A stretch of 64,000 nt of DNA from NCBI RefSeq assembly GCF_001428565.1, contig NZ_LMIA01000011.1, forward strand, positions 186,142-250,141. Reading direction: 5' to 3'. The notes under the pieces are model-generated. The model had not been told where the DNA came from. It worked only from the letters and a program-made list of their open reading frames with translations, and did no database searches. This document shows, piece after piece, positions 54,068 to 62,748 of this stretch (its first letter is position 1; every line of letters starts with the position of its first letter). Both the position numbers and the translations under genes were made by a program. The stretch comes from Nocardioides sp. Root190 (lineage in GTDB: Bacteria > Actinomycetota > Actinomycetes > Propionibacteriales > Nocardioidaceae).

Positions 54068-54892
54068 GAAGAACCCGTCGCGTCCCTCGATCCGCAGGCG
54101 CTGCGACCGCGCCGGGAGGGTGGACAGGTCACTGGCGATGTCGCCGGCGACCTCCAACAACACCGGGATGACCGTTGCCTCGAGGTCCCTGACGCTCTGT
54201 CGACCTCGAGCCGTCGAGTAGGCCAGGGCGGCGACGACGTCACCGATCGCATCGCGGACCGGCACTGCAGCGGAGAGGAAGCCGTCCTCGAGTTCGCTGT
54301 CCACGATGGCGTAGCCGGCACGGCGTACGTCGTGGAGGCGGTCGCGGAACTCAACGGGGTCCGTGACTGTCCACTCGGTGAGCCGTGGAAGCCCGGCATC
54401 GACGATGCGGTCGACGATCGCGGAGTCGGCGTACGCCGCCAGCACGCGTCCCATCGACGTGGCATGTACCGGGAGCCTGGTCCCGACGTCCACGTTCAGG
54501 CTGAGAACGCGGCGGACATGGACGCGTGCAACGTAGACGACATCGCTCCCGTCCAGTTGGGCCAGGGAGGCCGATTCACCAGTGCGTTCGGCGATGCGCA
54601 TCAGGTGCGGCTGGGCCACCTCGACGATGCCGTGAGTGGCGGCGTAGTGCTGGCCGATCGTCAGCACCCGCGGGGTAAGGGACCAGCGTGAACCCTGGGA
54701 CGCGACGTACCCCAGCTTCTGCAAGGTGAGCAGGATCCGGCGCACCGCGGGGCGTGAGAACCCGGTCCGCGTCGCCAGTTCGGCCAGTGTCGGGGTCGGG
54801 AGGTCAGCGTCGAAGGCGAGGAGCACGGCGAAGCCGCGCTCGATGCTCTGGATGAAGTCGCGGTCGTTGCCAACACCGGGCGCGGCACTCAT
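54065..54892 (-). CDS. IclR-family regulator (PcaR/PobR-like)
   Basis: 275 residues. The winged helix (SIERGFAVLLAFDADLPTPT, then GFSRPAVRRILLTLQKLGYV) is followed by the ligand domain (SASLAQLDGSDVVYVARVHV, HATSMGRVLAAY, VDSELEDGFLSAAVPVRD). The SIERGFAVLLAF start is typical of the Pca/Pob regulators of aromatic pathways. Divergent from the flavin reductase-monooxygenase-dioxygenase operon, with dyads between. Likely the control protein of the hydroxyquinol genes. Confidence 0.88.
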   Translation of the reverse strand: MSAAPGVGNDRDFIQSIERGFAVLLAFDADLPTPTLAELATRTGFSRPAVRRILLTLQKLGYVASQGSRWSLTPRVLTIGQHYAATHGIVEVAQPHLMRIAERTGESASLAQLDGSDVVYVARVHVRRVLSLNVDVGTRLPVHATSMGRVLAAYADSAIVDRIVDAGLPRLTEWTVTDPVEFRDRLHDVRRAGYAIVDSELEDGFLSAAVPVRDAIGDVVAALAYSTARGRQSVRDLEATVIPVLLEVAGDIASDLSTLPARSQRLRIEGRDGFF

Positions 54893-54993
54893 AGGTGTGG
54901 CCTTCCGATCGGGTGGATCTGGGTATGGATGGGGGTGCTCTCACCCGTTGACGCCGCCCTGTGACGACAGACACAGTCAGGTGACCGCAAAGC

Positions 54994-55018
54994 GTGCGCA
55001 ATGTACGCACAGCGTACA
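54994..55018. promoter_or_regulatory. Overlapping dyads, probable IclR operator
   Basis: TGTACGCACAGCGTACA (55002-55018) has perfect 7-bp arms around ACA. The overlapping GTGCG-N7-CGCAC (54994-55010) shares its left part. They lie just before the ribosome site of the flavin reductase gene, where a repressor would block transcription. Confidence 0.65.
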
Positions 55019-55032
55019 CGGAGGTGGAAGAG

Positions 55033-55605
55033 ATGGACCCGCGAGAACTGCGCAACGCGTTTGGCCAGTTCGCCACCGGTGTCACGGTTGTCACCTGCAC
55101 CAACGCCGCCGGCGAACCGCATGGCGCGACGGTCAACGCCTTCACGGCTGTCTCGCTGGACCCGCCGCTTGCGCAGGTCACCCTCGCGCGCCACTCAAAG
55201 GCGTGTGAGTTTCTCAACGGCAAGCCATTCGCGATCAATGTCCTGGCCGCTGACCAACTCGACGTCGCCTGGCATTTCGCCGGACGCGCCGCCGAGGAAG
55301 CGCCCGCTTGGCTGGAAGGCCCTACCGCGCCAGTGCTCGACAGGACGGCCACCACGATCTCGTGCCTTCCGTGGCGGACGTACGACGGTGGTGACCACCT
55401 GATCATCATCGGTGAGGTGACCGAGGTGCAGATCCCCGGTCGCGACCCATTGTTGTTCCATGGCGGCGCCTTCCGTCACCTGAGCCCACTCGAAACCGGC
55501 GTCGTCTGGTCCGGATCCATCGACAACCCCGACAGCGGCTGGTTCGACGCCACCGCGGTCTTCACCCCCCTGTCCAAGTCGTCTGCGATGCCGACCTCCG
55601 CCTGA
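55033..55605 (+). CDS. Flavin reductase (HpaC/GraD-like)
   Basis: 190 residues from the ATG at 55033 with GGAGGTGG upstream. MDPRELRNAFGQFATGVTVV, the NAFTAVSLDPPLAQVTLAR core and the FHGGAFRHL end mark the flavin-reductase-like domain. It reduces FAD or FMN with NAD(P)H and passes it to the HpaB-type oxygenase next door. Two-component flavin monooxygenases are usually encoded as such pairs. Confidence 0.93.
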   Translation: MDPRELRNAFGQFATGVTVVTCTNAAGEPHGATVNAFTAVSLDPPLAQVTLARHSKACEFLNGKPFAINVLAADQLDVAWHFAGRAAEEAPAWLEGPTAPVLDRTATTISCLPWRTYDGGDHLIIIGEVTEVQIPGRDPLLFHGGAFRHLSPLETGVVWSGSIDNPDSGWFDATAVFTPLSKSSAMPTSA

Positions 55606-55641
55606 CCACTCTCATCACCATCCACACCGAAGGGAACGCTC

Positions 55642-57225
55642 ATGACCGCCACACAGGACCGCAGCCTCAGTACCGTCGAGGAAGGTCTCAACGACATTCG
55701 ACCGATGACGGGCGACGAATACATCGAGTCGATCCGGGACGATCGCGAGATCTGGATCTACGGCGAACGTGTCAAGGACGTCACCGAACACCCCGCCTTC
55801 CGCAATCCGGTGCGCATGACCGCCCGGCTCTACGACACCCTGCACGAGGACGCCGTCAAGGGCACGGGAGTCCTGGCCGTGCCGACCGACACTGGCAACG
55901 GTGGGTACACCCACCCGTTCTTCCGCGCGCCGCACAGTTCCGCCGACCTGGTGCAGGACAAGAACGCCATCGAGGCATGGGCCCGCCAGAGTTGGGGCTG
56001 GATGGGCCGCAGTCCCGACTACAAGGCCAGCTTCCTCGGAACGCTCGGGGGCAACTCCGATTTCTACGCTCCGTTCGAAGACAACGCGAAGCGCTGGTAC
56101 AAGGAGAGCCAGGAGCGACTCCTGTACTGGAACCACGCCATCATCAACCCGCCGGTCGACCGCAACCTGCCGCCCGATGAGGCCGGCGAGGTCTTCATGC
56201 GCGTCGAGAAGGAGACTGACGCGGGGCTGGTCGTCTCCGGTGCCAAGGTCGTGGCGACGGGGTCGGCGATCACCAATTACAACTTCATTGCGCACTACGG
56301 ACTCCCGATAAAGAAGAAGGAGTACGCGATCGTCTGCACAGTGCCGATGGATGCGCCCGGCGTTAAGTTGATCTGCCGACCGTCGTACACGATGCAGGCC
56401 GACGTGATGGGCAGCCCGTTCGACTACCCGCTCTCGAGCCGGATGGACGAGAACGACACCATCTTCGTCTTCGACAAGGTGTTGGTCCCCTGGGAGAACG
56501 TCTTCGCGTACGGCGACCCGGACAAGATCAACGGGTTCTTCCCGCAGTCCGGGTTCATCCCTCGGTTCACCTTCCATGGCTGCATTCGCCTGTCGGTGAA
56601 GCTCGACTTCATCGCCGGGCTGCTTCTCAAGGCGTTGGAGGCGACCGGCAGCAAGGACTTCCGCGGCGTCCAGACGCGTGTCGGCGAGGTGATCGGCTAC
56701 CGCAATGCCTTCCGGGCCCTGGCCGACGCGATGGCTTTGAACCCGGACGAAGGCCCCAACGGCACAGTCCTGCCCAAGCTCGACTACGGCCTCGTGTATC
56801 GCCAGCTCATGATCGAGGCCTACCCGCGGGTCAAGGAAATCATCATGCAGGACGTGGCGTCGGGCCTGATCTACCTCAACTCCAACGCGGTCGACTTCAA
56901 GACCCCGGAGATCCGTCCCTACCTGGACAAGTACGTCCGCGGCTCCAACGGCTACGACGCCGTGGACCGAGTCAAGGTCATGAAGGCGCTCTGGGACGCC
57001 GTCGGCACCGAGTTTGGTGGGCGCCACGAACTCTACGAACGTAACTATTCCGGCAACCACGAGAACGTCAAGGCCGAGATCCTCTTCGCCGCTGAAGCTC
57101 AAGGGGAGACCGACGCCATGAAGGGCTTCGCCGAGTCAATGATGTCGGAGTACGACCTGAACGGCTGGACAGTCCCGGACCTCGTCAACCCCACGGATGT
57201 CAGCCGCATCCTCAACCGGAACTGA
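55642..57225 (+). CDS. HpaB-family flavin-dependent aromatic monooxygenase, probable resorcinol 4-hydroxylase
   Basis: 527 residues, the usual HpaB size. RPMTGDEYIESIRDDREIWI, EHPAFRNPVRMTARLYD and DENDTIFVFDKVLVPWENVF are hallmarks. It uses reduced flavin from the preceding reductase to hydroxylate a phenol. Between a flavin reductase and a hydroxyquinol dioxygenase gene the best fit is resorcinol to hydroxyquinol, as for GraA of the gamma-resorcylate pathway. 4-Hydroxyphenylacetate or chlorophenols are alternatives. Confidence 0.88.
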   Translation: MTATQDRSLSTVEEGLNDIRPMTGDEYIESIRDDREIWIYGERVKDVTEHPAFRNPVRMTARLYDTLHEDAVKGTGVLAVPTDTGNGGYTHPFFRAPHSSADLVQDKNAIEAWARQSWGWMGRSPDYKASFLGTLGGNSDFYAPFEDNAKRWYKESQERLLYWNHAIINPPVDRNLPPDEAGEVFMRVEKETDAGLVVSGAKVVATGSAITNYNFIAHYGLPIKKKEYAIVCTVPMDAPGVKLICRPSYTMQADVMGSPFDYPLSSRMDENDTIFVFDKVLVPWENVFAYGDPDKINGFFPQSGFIPRFTFHGCIRLSVKLDFIAGLLLKALEATGSKDFRGVQTRVGEVIGYRNAFRALADAMALNPDEGPNGTVLPKLDYGLVYRQLMIEAYPRVKEIIMQDVASGLIYLNSNAVDFKTPEIRPYLDKYVRGSNGYDAVDRVKVMKALWDAVGTEFGGRHELYERNYSGNHENVKAEILFAAEAQGETDAMKGFAESMMSEYDLNGWTVPDLVNPTDVSRILNRN

Positions 57226-57236
57226 GGGAGTTCGAG

Positions 57237-58097
57237 ATGACCACCATGCAGGAGTCACCCACGGCCGCCGACTCGGGCGCGAATGCCAGTGAGGCTTTCA
57301 AGGCCGCTGCTTCCACGCGCGACGTCGCCGACACCCCGCCCCAGCGGGTCGCCGCGATCGTCACCTCGGTCCTGCGGGGCGTGCACGACGCCATCGCGGA
57401 ACACGACGTCACCTATCCCGAGTTCCAGGCCGCCAAGGCGTGGCTGATGGCGGTCGGGGACGGCGGTGAGTGGCCGTTATTCATGGACGTGTTCGTGGAA
57501 CATGCCGTGGAGGAGCAGGTTGCGAGCTCCCAGCAGGGGACGAAGGGGACCATTCTAGGCCCCTACTACCTGCCGGACCAGGTCAAGTTGGGGAGCACCT
57601 GCCAACTGCCCCGGCGAGACGATGAGCAGGGGCCGCCGCTGGTGCTTTCCGGTCAGGTCCGGGACATCGACGGTTCTCCGCTGGGAGGTGCCGAGGTCGA
57701 CCTCTGGCACGCCGATTCCGACGGCTACTACTCGGGCTTCGCCCCGCATGTGCCGAACGGAAATCTGCGCGGCGTTGTCGTGACCGACGCCGAGGGCCGG
57801 TTCGAGATCAACACGATCCAGCCGGCGCCCTACCAGATCCCGACCGATGGCCCGACCGGAGAGATGATCGAGGCGGCTGGCTGGCATCCGTGGCGTCCCG
57901 CTCACCTGCACATCCAGGTGCGGGCCGAGGGACACCGGCCGATCACGACCCAGCTCTATTTCGCCCGTGGCGACTGGCTGGATTCCGACGTCGCCGAGGC
58001 CACCAAACCCGAGCTGGTCATTGACCCGCAAGACGACGGCAGCGGAGTGCGCCGCAGTAACTACGACTTCGAACTGCAGCCCCAGTCCGAGGCCTGA
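57237..58097 (+). CDS. Hydroxyquinol 1,2-dioxygenase (intradiol)
   Basis: 286 residues. Iron ligands Tyr 165 (WHADSDGYYSGF), Tyr 199 (PAPYQIPTDG), His 223 and His 225 (RPAHLHI). It cleaves hydroxyquinol to maleylacetate, the substrate of the reductase at 47957. Clear paralogue of CatA, but linked to the HpaB-type gene by an 11-bp gap and not to catB/catC, which supports the hydroxyquinol call. Confidence 0.9.
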   Translation: MTTMQESPTAADSGANASEAFKAAASTRDVADTPPQRVAAIVTSVLRGVHDAIAEHDVTYPEFQAAKAWLMAVGDGGEWPLFMDVFVEHAVEEQVASSQQGTKGTILGPYYLPDQVKLGSTCQLPRRDDEQGPPLVLSGQVRDIDGSPLGGAEVDLWHADSDGYYSGFAPHVPNGNLRGVVVTDAEGRFEINTIQPAPYQIPTDGPTGEMIEAAGWHPWRPAHLHIQVRAEGHRPITTQLYFARGDWLDSDVAEATKPELVIDPQDDGSGVRRSNYDFELQPQSEA

Positions 58098-58107
58098 CCC
58101 CACCCGT

Positions 58108-58144
58108 CCCGGTGGCCGATGCGTCCAGCGCGTCGGCCACCGGG
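58108..58144. terminator. Hairpin terminator-like repeat after the dioxygenase gene
   Basis: CCCGGTGGCCGATGCG and CGCGTCGGCCACCGGG: 16-bp arms with one T-G pair and a 5-base loop, 11 bp past the dioxygenase stop. It may partly separate the FAD-synthetase-like gene from the operon. Confidence 0.75.
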
Positions 58145-58167
58145 TCCTCCAGTTCCCGGAGACCGTC

Positions 58168-58794
58168 ATGATGAATCACGCTGCCGATGTCCTCGCCAAC
58201 GACCAGGGATTCCTCGGCTGGCCCACCGATGGCACCTTCCGGCGCGGGTCGGTCGTCACGATGGGCGTTTTCGACGGCTTCCATCGTGGTCACGCGGCTC
58301 TGGTCCGTCGTACCGTCGGGCACGCGCAGCGACTAGGTCTTCCTGCGGTCCTGGTGACCTTCAGCCCGCATCCACTCGTCGTCCTCGCTCCGGGGGCCGC
58401 GCCCCGGCAGCTCATGGCAATCGACGACCGTGTTCGTCATGCACTGTCGCTCGGCATCGACTCGGTCGTGGTGTTGCCGTTCACGGCTTCGGTCGCTGCT
58501 CAGTCGGTGGACGACTTCGTGGCCGACGGGTTGGTCGACCGCCTGGGCATCCGGCTGCTCGTCGTGGGCGACAACTTCCGTTGCGGTCGTGGGGGCGAGG
58601 GTGACGTCGCCCGACTCATGGGCCTGGGCAGCAACCACGGATTCGCGGTCGATGCCGTGGACCTGGTGGAGGCTGCGGGGCAGCGTTGCTCCTCAACCGA
58701 GGTGCGTCGACGGTTGGCCTCTGGCGACATTGCAGGTGCCCGTGAACTGCTGGGTCGCGACGACGAACGCGTTCTGACACTCCGATCGGCTTGA
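58168..58794 (+). CDS. Stand-alone FAD synthetase (RibF N-terminal domain)
   Basis: 208 residues from 58168 (or 58171). The nucleotidyltransferase motif GVFDGFHRGH is at 33-42, with LVTFSPHPLVVLAPG, DFVADGLVDRLG, LLVVGDNFRCGRGGEGD and CSSTEVRRRLASGD. These are the FAD-synthetase half of bifunctional RibF; the C-terminal riboflavin-kinase domain is missing. It should make FAD from FMN. Beside a flavin monooxygenase system it looks like a dedicated cofactor gene. Confidence 0.88.
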   Translation: MMNHAADVLANDQGFLGWPTDGTFRRGSVVTMGVFDGFHRGHAALVRRTVGHAQRLGLPAVLVTFSPHPLVVLAPGAAPRQLMAIDDRVRHALSLGIDSVVVLPFTASVAAQSVDDFVADGLVDRLGIRLLVVGDNFRCGRGGEGDVARLMGLGSNHGFAVDAVDLVEAAGQRCSSTEVRRRLASGDIAGARELLGRDDERVLTLRSA

Positions 58795-58855
58795 AGACCA
58801 CTCATATCGAAAAGTCATGATTCCGCGGCGAGCAGGACTGTGCGAGTCTTGATGC

Positions 58856-59749
58856 GTGGAACTTCGGCACCTGCGCTACTTCCAGGCCGTGGCAGACGAG
58901 AAGCACTTCGGTCGTGCGGCGGCCAGGTTGCACATGGCCCAGCCGCCGCTGTCGCAACAGATCCGGCAGCTCGAGGGTGAGCTCGGAGTTGACCTGTTGC
59001 ACCGGACGACCCGACGCGTCGACCTGACGCCCGCGGGCGAGGCGTATCTCGTCCGCGTGCACGCGATCCTTCAGGCTGTCGACGCGGCGGGGGCGGAAGC
59101 GCAGCGCATCGGGCAGGGGTTGGAGGGTCGGCTGGCGATCGGTTGTGTCGGTTCCGCGACGTACTCCCTGCTTCCGGCGCTGGCCAGAGCGCTGCGCGCG
59201 CAACTGCCTGGCGTGGACTTCGCGTTCCGGGGCGAGATGTTGACGTCGGACCAAGTCGTTGCTCTCCGCGACGGTTCGATAGACCTTGCCCTGCTGCGGC
59301 CGTCGGGCGATGCTGCCGGGCATGCGGACCTGACGGAGCAAGTACTGAGGCAGGAAAAGTACGTCGTCGCGTTACCCGACGGACACCGGCTGGCAACTCG
59401 GAGCCGGATTCGCGTCGCCGATCTGCGCGACGAGGGGCTGATCGTGCACTCGGGCCATGGGAAGTCGGCGATGTACGACGCCGTGGTGGGGTTGTGTCGC
59501 GAGGCGGGCTTCGAGCCGGTCATCCGTCACGAGGTTGCGGAGACGTCGACCCTGGTGACGTTCGTGGCTGCGGGGCTGGGTGTGGCAATCGTTCCCGAGC
59601 CGGTTTCCGAACTTGTCGTTGCGGGCGCGGTCCACCGGCCACTGGCAACCCGTGCCCGGATCGACCTCGTGGTCGCGACCAGGGCCGACGACCGCTCGGC
59701 GCTTCTGGCCCGGACGCTCTGCGTGTTGCGCAAGCAGATCGTGGCCTGA
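58856..59749 (+). CDS. LysR-family transcriptional regulator
   Basis: 297 residues from a GTG at 58856. Helix-turn-helix VELRHLRYFQAVADEKHFGR then RLHMAQPPLSQQIRQLEGEL, and a periplasmic-binding-like effector domain. Similar in type to CatR at 43320. Same direction as the hydroxyquinol genes and last in the cluster, so it may act on them beside IclR, or control genes elsewhere. Confidence 0.9.
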   Translation: MELRHLRYFQAVADEKHFGRAAARLHMAQPPLSQQIRQLEGELGVDLLHRTTRRVDLTPAGEAYLVRVHAILQAVDAAGAEAQRIGQGLEGRLAIGCVGSATYSLLPALARALRAQLPGVDFAFRGEMLTSDQVVALRDGSIDLALLRPSGDAAGHADLTEQVLRQEKYVVALPDGHRLATRSRIRVADLRDEGLIVHSGHGKSAMYDAVVGLCREAGFEPVIRHEVAETSTLVTFVAAGLGVAIVPEPVSELVVAGAVHRPLATRARIDLVVATRADDRSALLARTLCVLRKQIVA

Positions 59750-60088
59750 GTCACCCGTGGACCGTCAATGTGCCCGCGGCACCCATGTCGATTGAGTAGC
59801 GGCTGCCGGTCTCAAGGGGAACAGCGGCTGTCAGTGCTCCTGAGAGCGATGGCGCCCGCCGGGAGGGTTTGACCGTGTGGAGCGAGGCACTCCGACAACC
59901 AGACGATCGCGTTCACGGGATGGTGGCGAACTGGCCGGCAATGAAGCCCGCGGCCGCTTGACCGCCTGGATCCCGACCCCGTCCAGGAAGTCCGCGCATA
60001 GACTGCATTTCGCCTGGTGGTCGCACCTGGCATTTGTGCAGGGCTTCAAGCGTCGCCGACAGACGTGGGTTCGGGCCCAACGCATTTG
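59750..60088. other. Gap between catabolic and integration genes
   Basis: About 340 bases without a convincing gene. It separates the catabolic cluster from the recombination module. Confidence 0.45.
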
Positions 60089-60268
60089 TTACGACGCGAC
60101 CGCCAACGAATCGACGTACGCCTCGAGATCTGATTTTCGGACTAGGCGGGTGCGATCGATATGTACGGACGTGAGTGCACCTGACTTCAGCAGCTCGTAG
60201 ACCTTCGAGCGGCTGATGCTTAGGTAGCTGGCGACCTCAGGGACTCTGTAGAGCAGTTTGTCGTTCAT
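60089..60268 (-). CDS. Excisionase-like helix-turn-helix protein
   Basis: 59 residues from the ATG at 60268 with GGAGGAAACC before it. LLYRVPEVASYLSISRSKVY and the RTRLVRKSDLEAYVDSL end match the MerR-like excisionase/AlpA-type fold that binds att sites or promoters. It lies downstream of the integrase gene on the same strand, the standard order int-xis in actinobacterial integrative elements. Confidence 0.85.
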   Translation of the reverse strand: MNDKLLYRVPEVASYLSISRSKVYELLKSGALTSVHIDRTRLVRKSDLEAYVDSLAVAS

Positions 60269-60473
60269 GGTTTCCTCCGGCGGCGACGTCGCTGACATTC
60301 ACATAGGGGAGACAACTGACGTCGAGCGATCAGATGCGCCAGAAATGCTTCGAGCCCAAGGCCTGCTCCAGACACTCGGACACCGTCCTTGTTGCAGATC
60401 CTTGCCTGCCTCGCACCGCACCGACGACGTGTCCCGGTCGACGCAACACCGACGTGACATCGTCGGAGTCATC

Positions 60474-61583
60474 TCATGTATCCCTGCTCTGGATGCGCGT
60501 GAGTGCGTCGAGGCTGCGCTGGTCGGTGTCGGGGAGAGTGTGCAGGTACCTCTGCGTGGTCTGGATTTGGGAGTGCCCCATCCGTTCCATGACTGACTTG
60601 AGGTCTGCCCCGCCGGCGAGGAGCCAGGAAGCGTGGGCGTGTCGGAGGTCATGGACGCGCACGGGGAAGTCCACTCCGCTGGCCCTCACCGCGGGGAGCC
60701 AGACCCTGGTGCGGAAGGTGTTCCGTGAGATGGGTGTGCCGGCGGAGGTCGCGAACAGCAGTTCGTCGCGGCCGATGCCCTTGGACCTGATGTGCTCGGC
60801 GATCGTGTCGAGCCAGGCTTGCCGGACACCAAAGGTGCGGGGTTCGTTGTCCTTGGGATAGGGCTTGGCCAGGTAGCGCTCCCCGGTGGGGGAGTGCTTC
60901 TTGGAAACTTCGACGATCGTCTCCTCCACGTCCAGGGTGCGGCGCAGGAAGTCGATGTGCCGGGGCTTGAGCGCGACGAGCTCACCCCACCGCAATCCAG
61001 CCTCGATCAAGGTCTCGATCATCAGCCGGTGCTGGGCAGGGAGCGCGGACTGGAGACGCTCGTACTCACCGGGAGTGAGGGTGCGGGCCTTGGCCGTGAC
61101 TACCTTGGGGAGCTCAGTGTGGTCGCACGGGTTGTAGACCAGGACGCGGTCCTTCACAGCGCGGCCGAAGACCGAGGATAAGAACACGTGGTACTTGCGG
61201 ATCGATCGCGGTGCGAGCCCGTCGGCCTTGGCCTGAGTGACCCAGTCCTGGACCAGAGCGGGGGAGATCTTGTTGAGGCGACGCTGCCCGAACAAGGGGT
61301 AGAAATGCTTGTCGAGGTAGGAGATGTAGGCAGCTCGCGTACTTGCCTCGACTTGCTTGTTGGGCAGCCATTCCTTCTCGACGTAGTCCCGGAAGGTGAT
61401 GTCGCCCTGGGTGTTGTCGTGCCAGGCCCCGCCGAGGACCTTCTGCTCCTCGCGGTTGGCAGCGCGCAGCGCGTCGCGACGGGTGCTGAAGGAGCCAGCC
61501 GAGCGCGTGCGTCCGTCTGGGTCGCGATAGGTACCGGTGTACCGGATTCCGCGCGGTCCCTGCCGCGTAATAACCCATGCCAC
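60474..61583 (-). CDS. Tyrosine site-specific recombinase (integrase)
   Basis: 369 residues from a GTG at 61583 with GGGAGG six bases before; upstream frame to 61685 is unlikely. An N-terminal AP2-like arm domain (GIRYTGTYRDPDGRTRSAGS) and a SAM-like core-binding domain (ASTRAAYISYLDKHFYPLFG) lead to the catalytic domain. Its active residues are Arg in EAGLRWGELVALK, HxxR in VHDLRHAHASWLL, His in RMGHSQIQTTQ and the nucleophile Tyr in RYLHT. It starts ~175 bp from the tRNA-Met 3' part, which is its probable att site. Confidence 0.95.
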   Translation of the reverse strand: MAWVITRQGPRGIRYTGTYRDPDGRTRSAGSFSTRRDALRAANREEQKVLGGAWHDNTQGDITFRDYVEKEWLPNKQVEASTRAAYISYLDKHFYPLFGQRRLNKISPALVQDWVTQAKADGLAPRSIRKYHVFLSSVFGRAVKDRVLVYNPCDHTELPKVVTAKARTLTPGEYERLQSALPAQHRLMIETLIEAGLRWGELVALKPRHIDFLRRTLDVEETIVEVSKKHSPTGERYLAKPYPKDNEPRTFGVRQAWLDTIAEHIRSKGIGRDELLFATSAGTPISRNTFRTRVWLPAVRASGVDFPVRVHDLRHAHASWLLAGGADLKSVMERMGHSQIQTTQRYLHTLPDTDQRSLDALTRIQSRDT

Positions 61584-61758
61584 GTTGGAACCTCCCGAGG
61601 TGGAACTGGAACCTGCTCGTACGCCATTCGTACGCAAACCCGGCCCGGACGATGCTGGATGACCAAGGACGAGCATGGGGCCCAAACTGGCCTCTGACCT
61701 GCGAGTTTACCAAACTCTCACGCTCAATGACACGCGCAAAATTCGGCCGCGAGTAGAT

Positions 61759-61801
61759 CTCATAACCCAGAGGTCGCAGGTTCAAATCCTGCCCCCGCTA
61801 C
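61759..61801 (+). other. attachment site: 3' part of a tRNA-Met(CAT) gene
   Basis: From the anticodon loop CTCATAA through the T-arm (GCAGG-TTCAAAT-CCTGC) to the acceptor strand ending CCCCGCTAC the sequence is tRNA-Met-like. The 5' half is absent: upstream bases do not pair with the acceptor or anticodon stems. This is the pattern left where an element inserts at the anticodon loop, so it is best read as attR. Confidence 0.85.
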
Positions 61802-62276
61802 AAGTGAAGTAGCAGGTCAGAGGCGGTTTCCGGAGAGATCCGGGAGCCGCCTTCGGCGTTCGTCGACCGCTGTTCGTCCGCATTCGTCAGCAATCTGGGC
61901 GGGGATCGAGGCTGCGGGGCTGTAGAGGCGGCGTAGACGAATCTGGACGCGCCGGGACATCCGTGGCCGACCGAAGCCTCGTGTGGACGCTGTTCGGGCG
62001 GCATCTGGGCCTCGACCTCTGGGTCAATGCGAAAGTCCTGGGCTGGGTAACCGGACTGCCGCTGTCGCCGAGTCTTGAAGCTGAGGAATCTGCCTAGTCA
62101 AGGTCTGGGACTGCGCTGCCTTCCGTTCGGTCCAGCAACGCCGGCCGCCTTCACTCTCTCGACGACTAAGGCAAGGTCGCGCGGTATAGATCCATTGGGG
62201 ATTGAAGGATCGAGGTGCCCGCTCATGCCGATGGGCGGGCGGGTCACTTTCTGAAGCGCCGCTGCCGCTCAACCTC
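61802..62276. other. Gap to the right of the attachment site
   Basis: About 475 bases with no recognised gene or RNA. If the att reading is right, this is chromosomal DNA outside the element. Confidence 0.4.
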
Positions 62277-62603
62277 TTACGCCAACTCGCCCGGCAGGAT
62301 CTCGATGAACGGCTGCATCTCCGCTTCCCAGAAGCCGAGGTCTTCGACAAACGACACGGCAACGGCGTTCTCGACGTACTCGTCGCCCTCGCGAAGCGCC
62401 GTGTCCACCTCATCAAGGAGGCGGGCGAGCGCGTCGGTCTTGCCCTCTCCGAACCAGGCGAGCGCCAGCCGACGTAAGTCTCCGACCAGCAGGTGCAGGA
62501 GCAGTTCACCTTCTTGCTCGTCAAGGTGCTCTCGCAAGGTGGCCGAGGACTCGGGCACCCGTGACGAGAGTCGGGAGACGAACTCCGGGGCGGTGAGGGC
62601 CAT
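62277..62603 (-). CDS. Small acidic protein, probably DUF7674-like
   Basis: 108 residues, strongly acidic and helical: ATLREHLDEQEGELLLHLLV, ALARLLDEVDTALREGDEYV, and a conserved-looking NAVAVSFVEDLGFWEAEM. From memory it resembles DUF7674 proteins, some of which look like immunity or SMI1-type partners. No function can be given. Confidence 0.6.
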   Translation of the reverse strand: MALTAPEFVSRLSSRVPESSATLREHLDEQEGELLLHLLVGDLRRLALAWFGEGKTDALARLLDEVDTALREGDEYVENAVAVSFVEDLGFWEAEMQPFIEILPGELA

Positions 62604-62748
62604 GACCGCATCTTGCCTCAGGAGTGCCCGACCATGCCGCGGTCAGGGACGAAACGCCCTAATGTGCTGGTGCGCGATCCCGCCATCGTAATGACCGCGC
62701 TGTGCCAGTGTTTCCCTTCAGCCACCACGAGACGAAGGACAGTGCAAG

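Noticed and set aside
55615..57102. 495-codon minus-strand open frame
   Set aside because: Antisense to the HpaB-type monooxygenase; no family features.
61725..61801. Intact tRNA gene
   Set aside because: Only the 3' part from the anticodon loop is present; upstream bases do not form the D-arm or the acceptor and anticodon stems.
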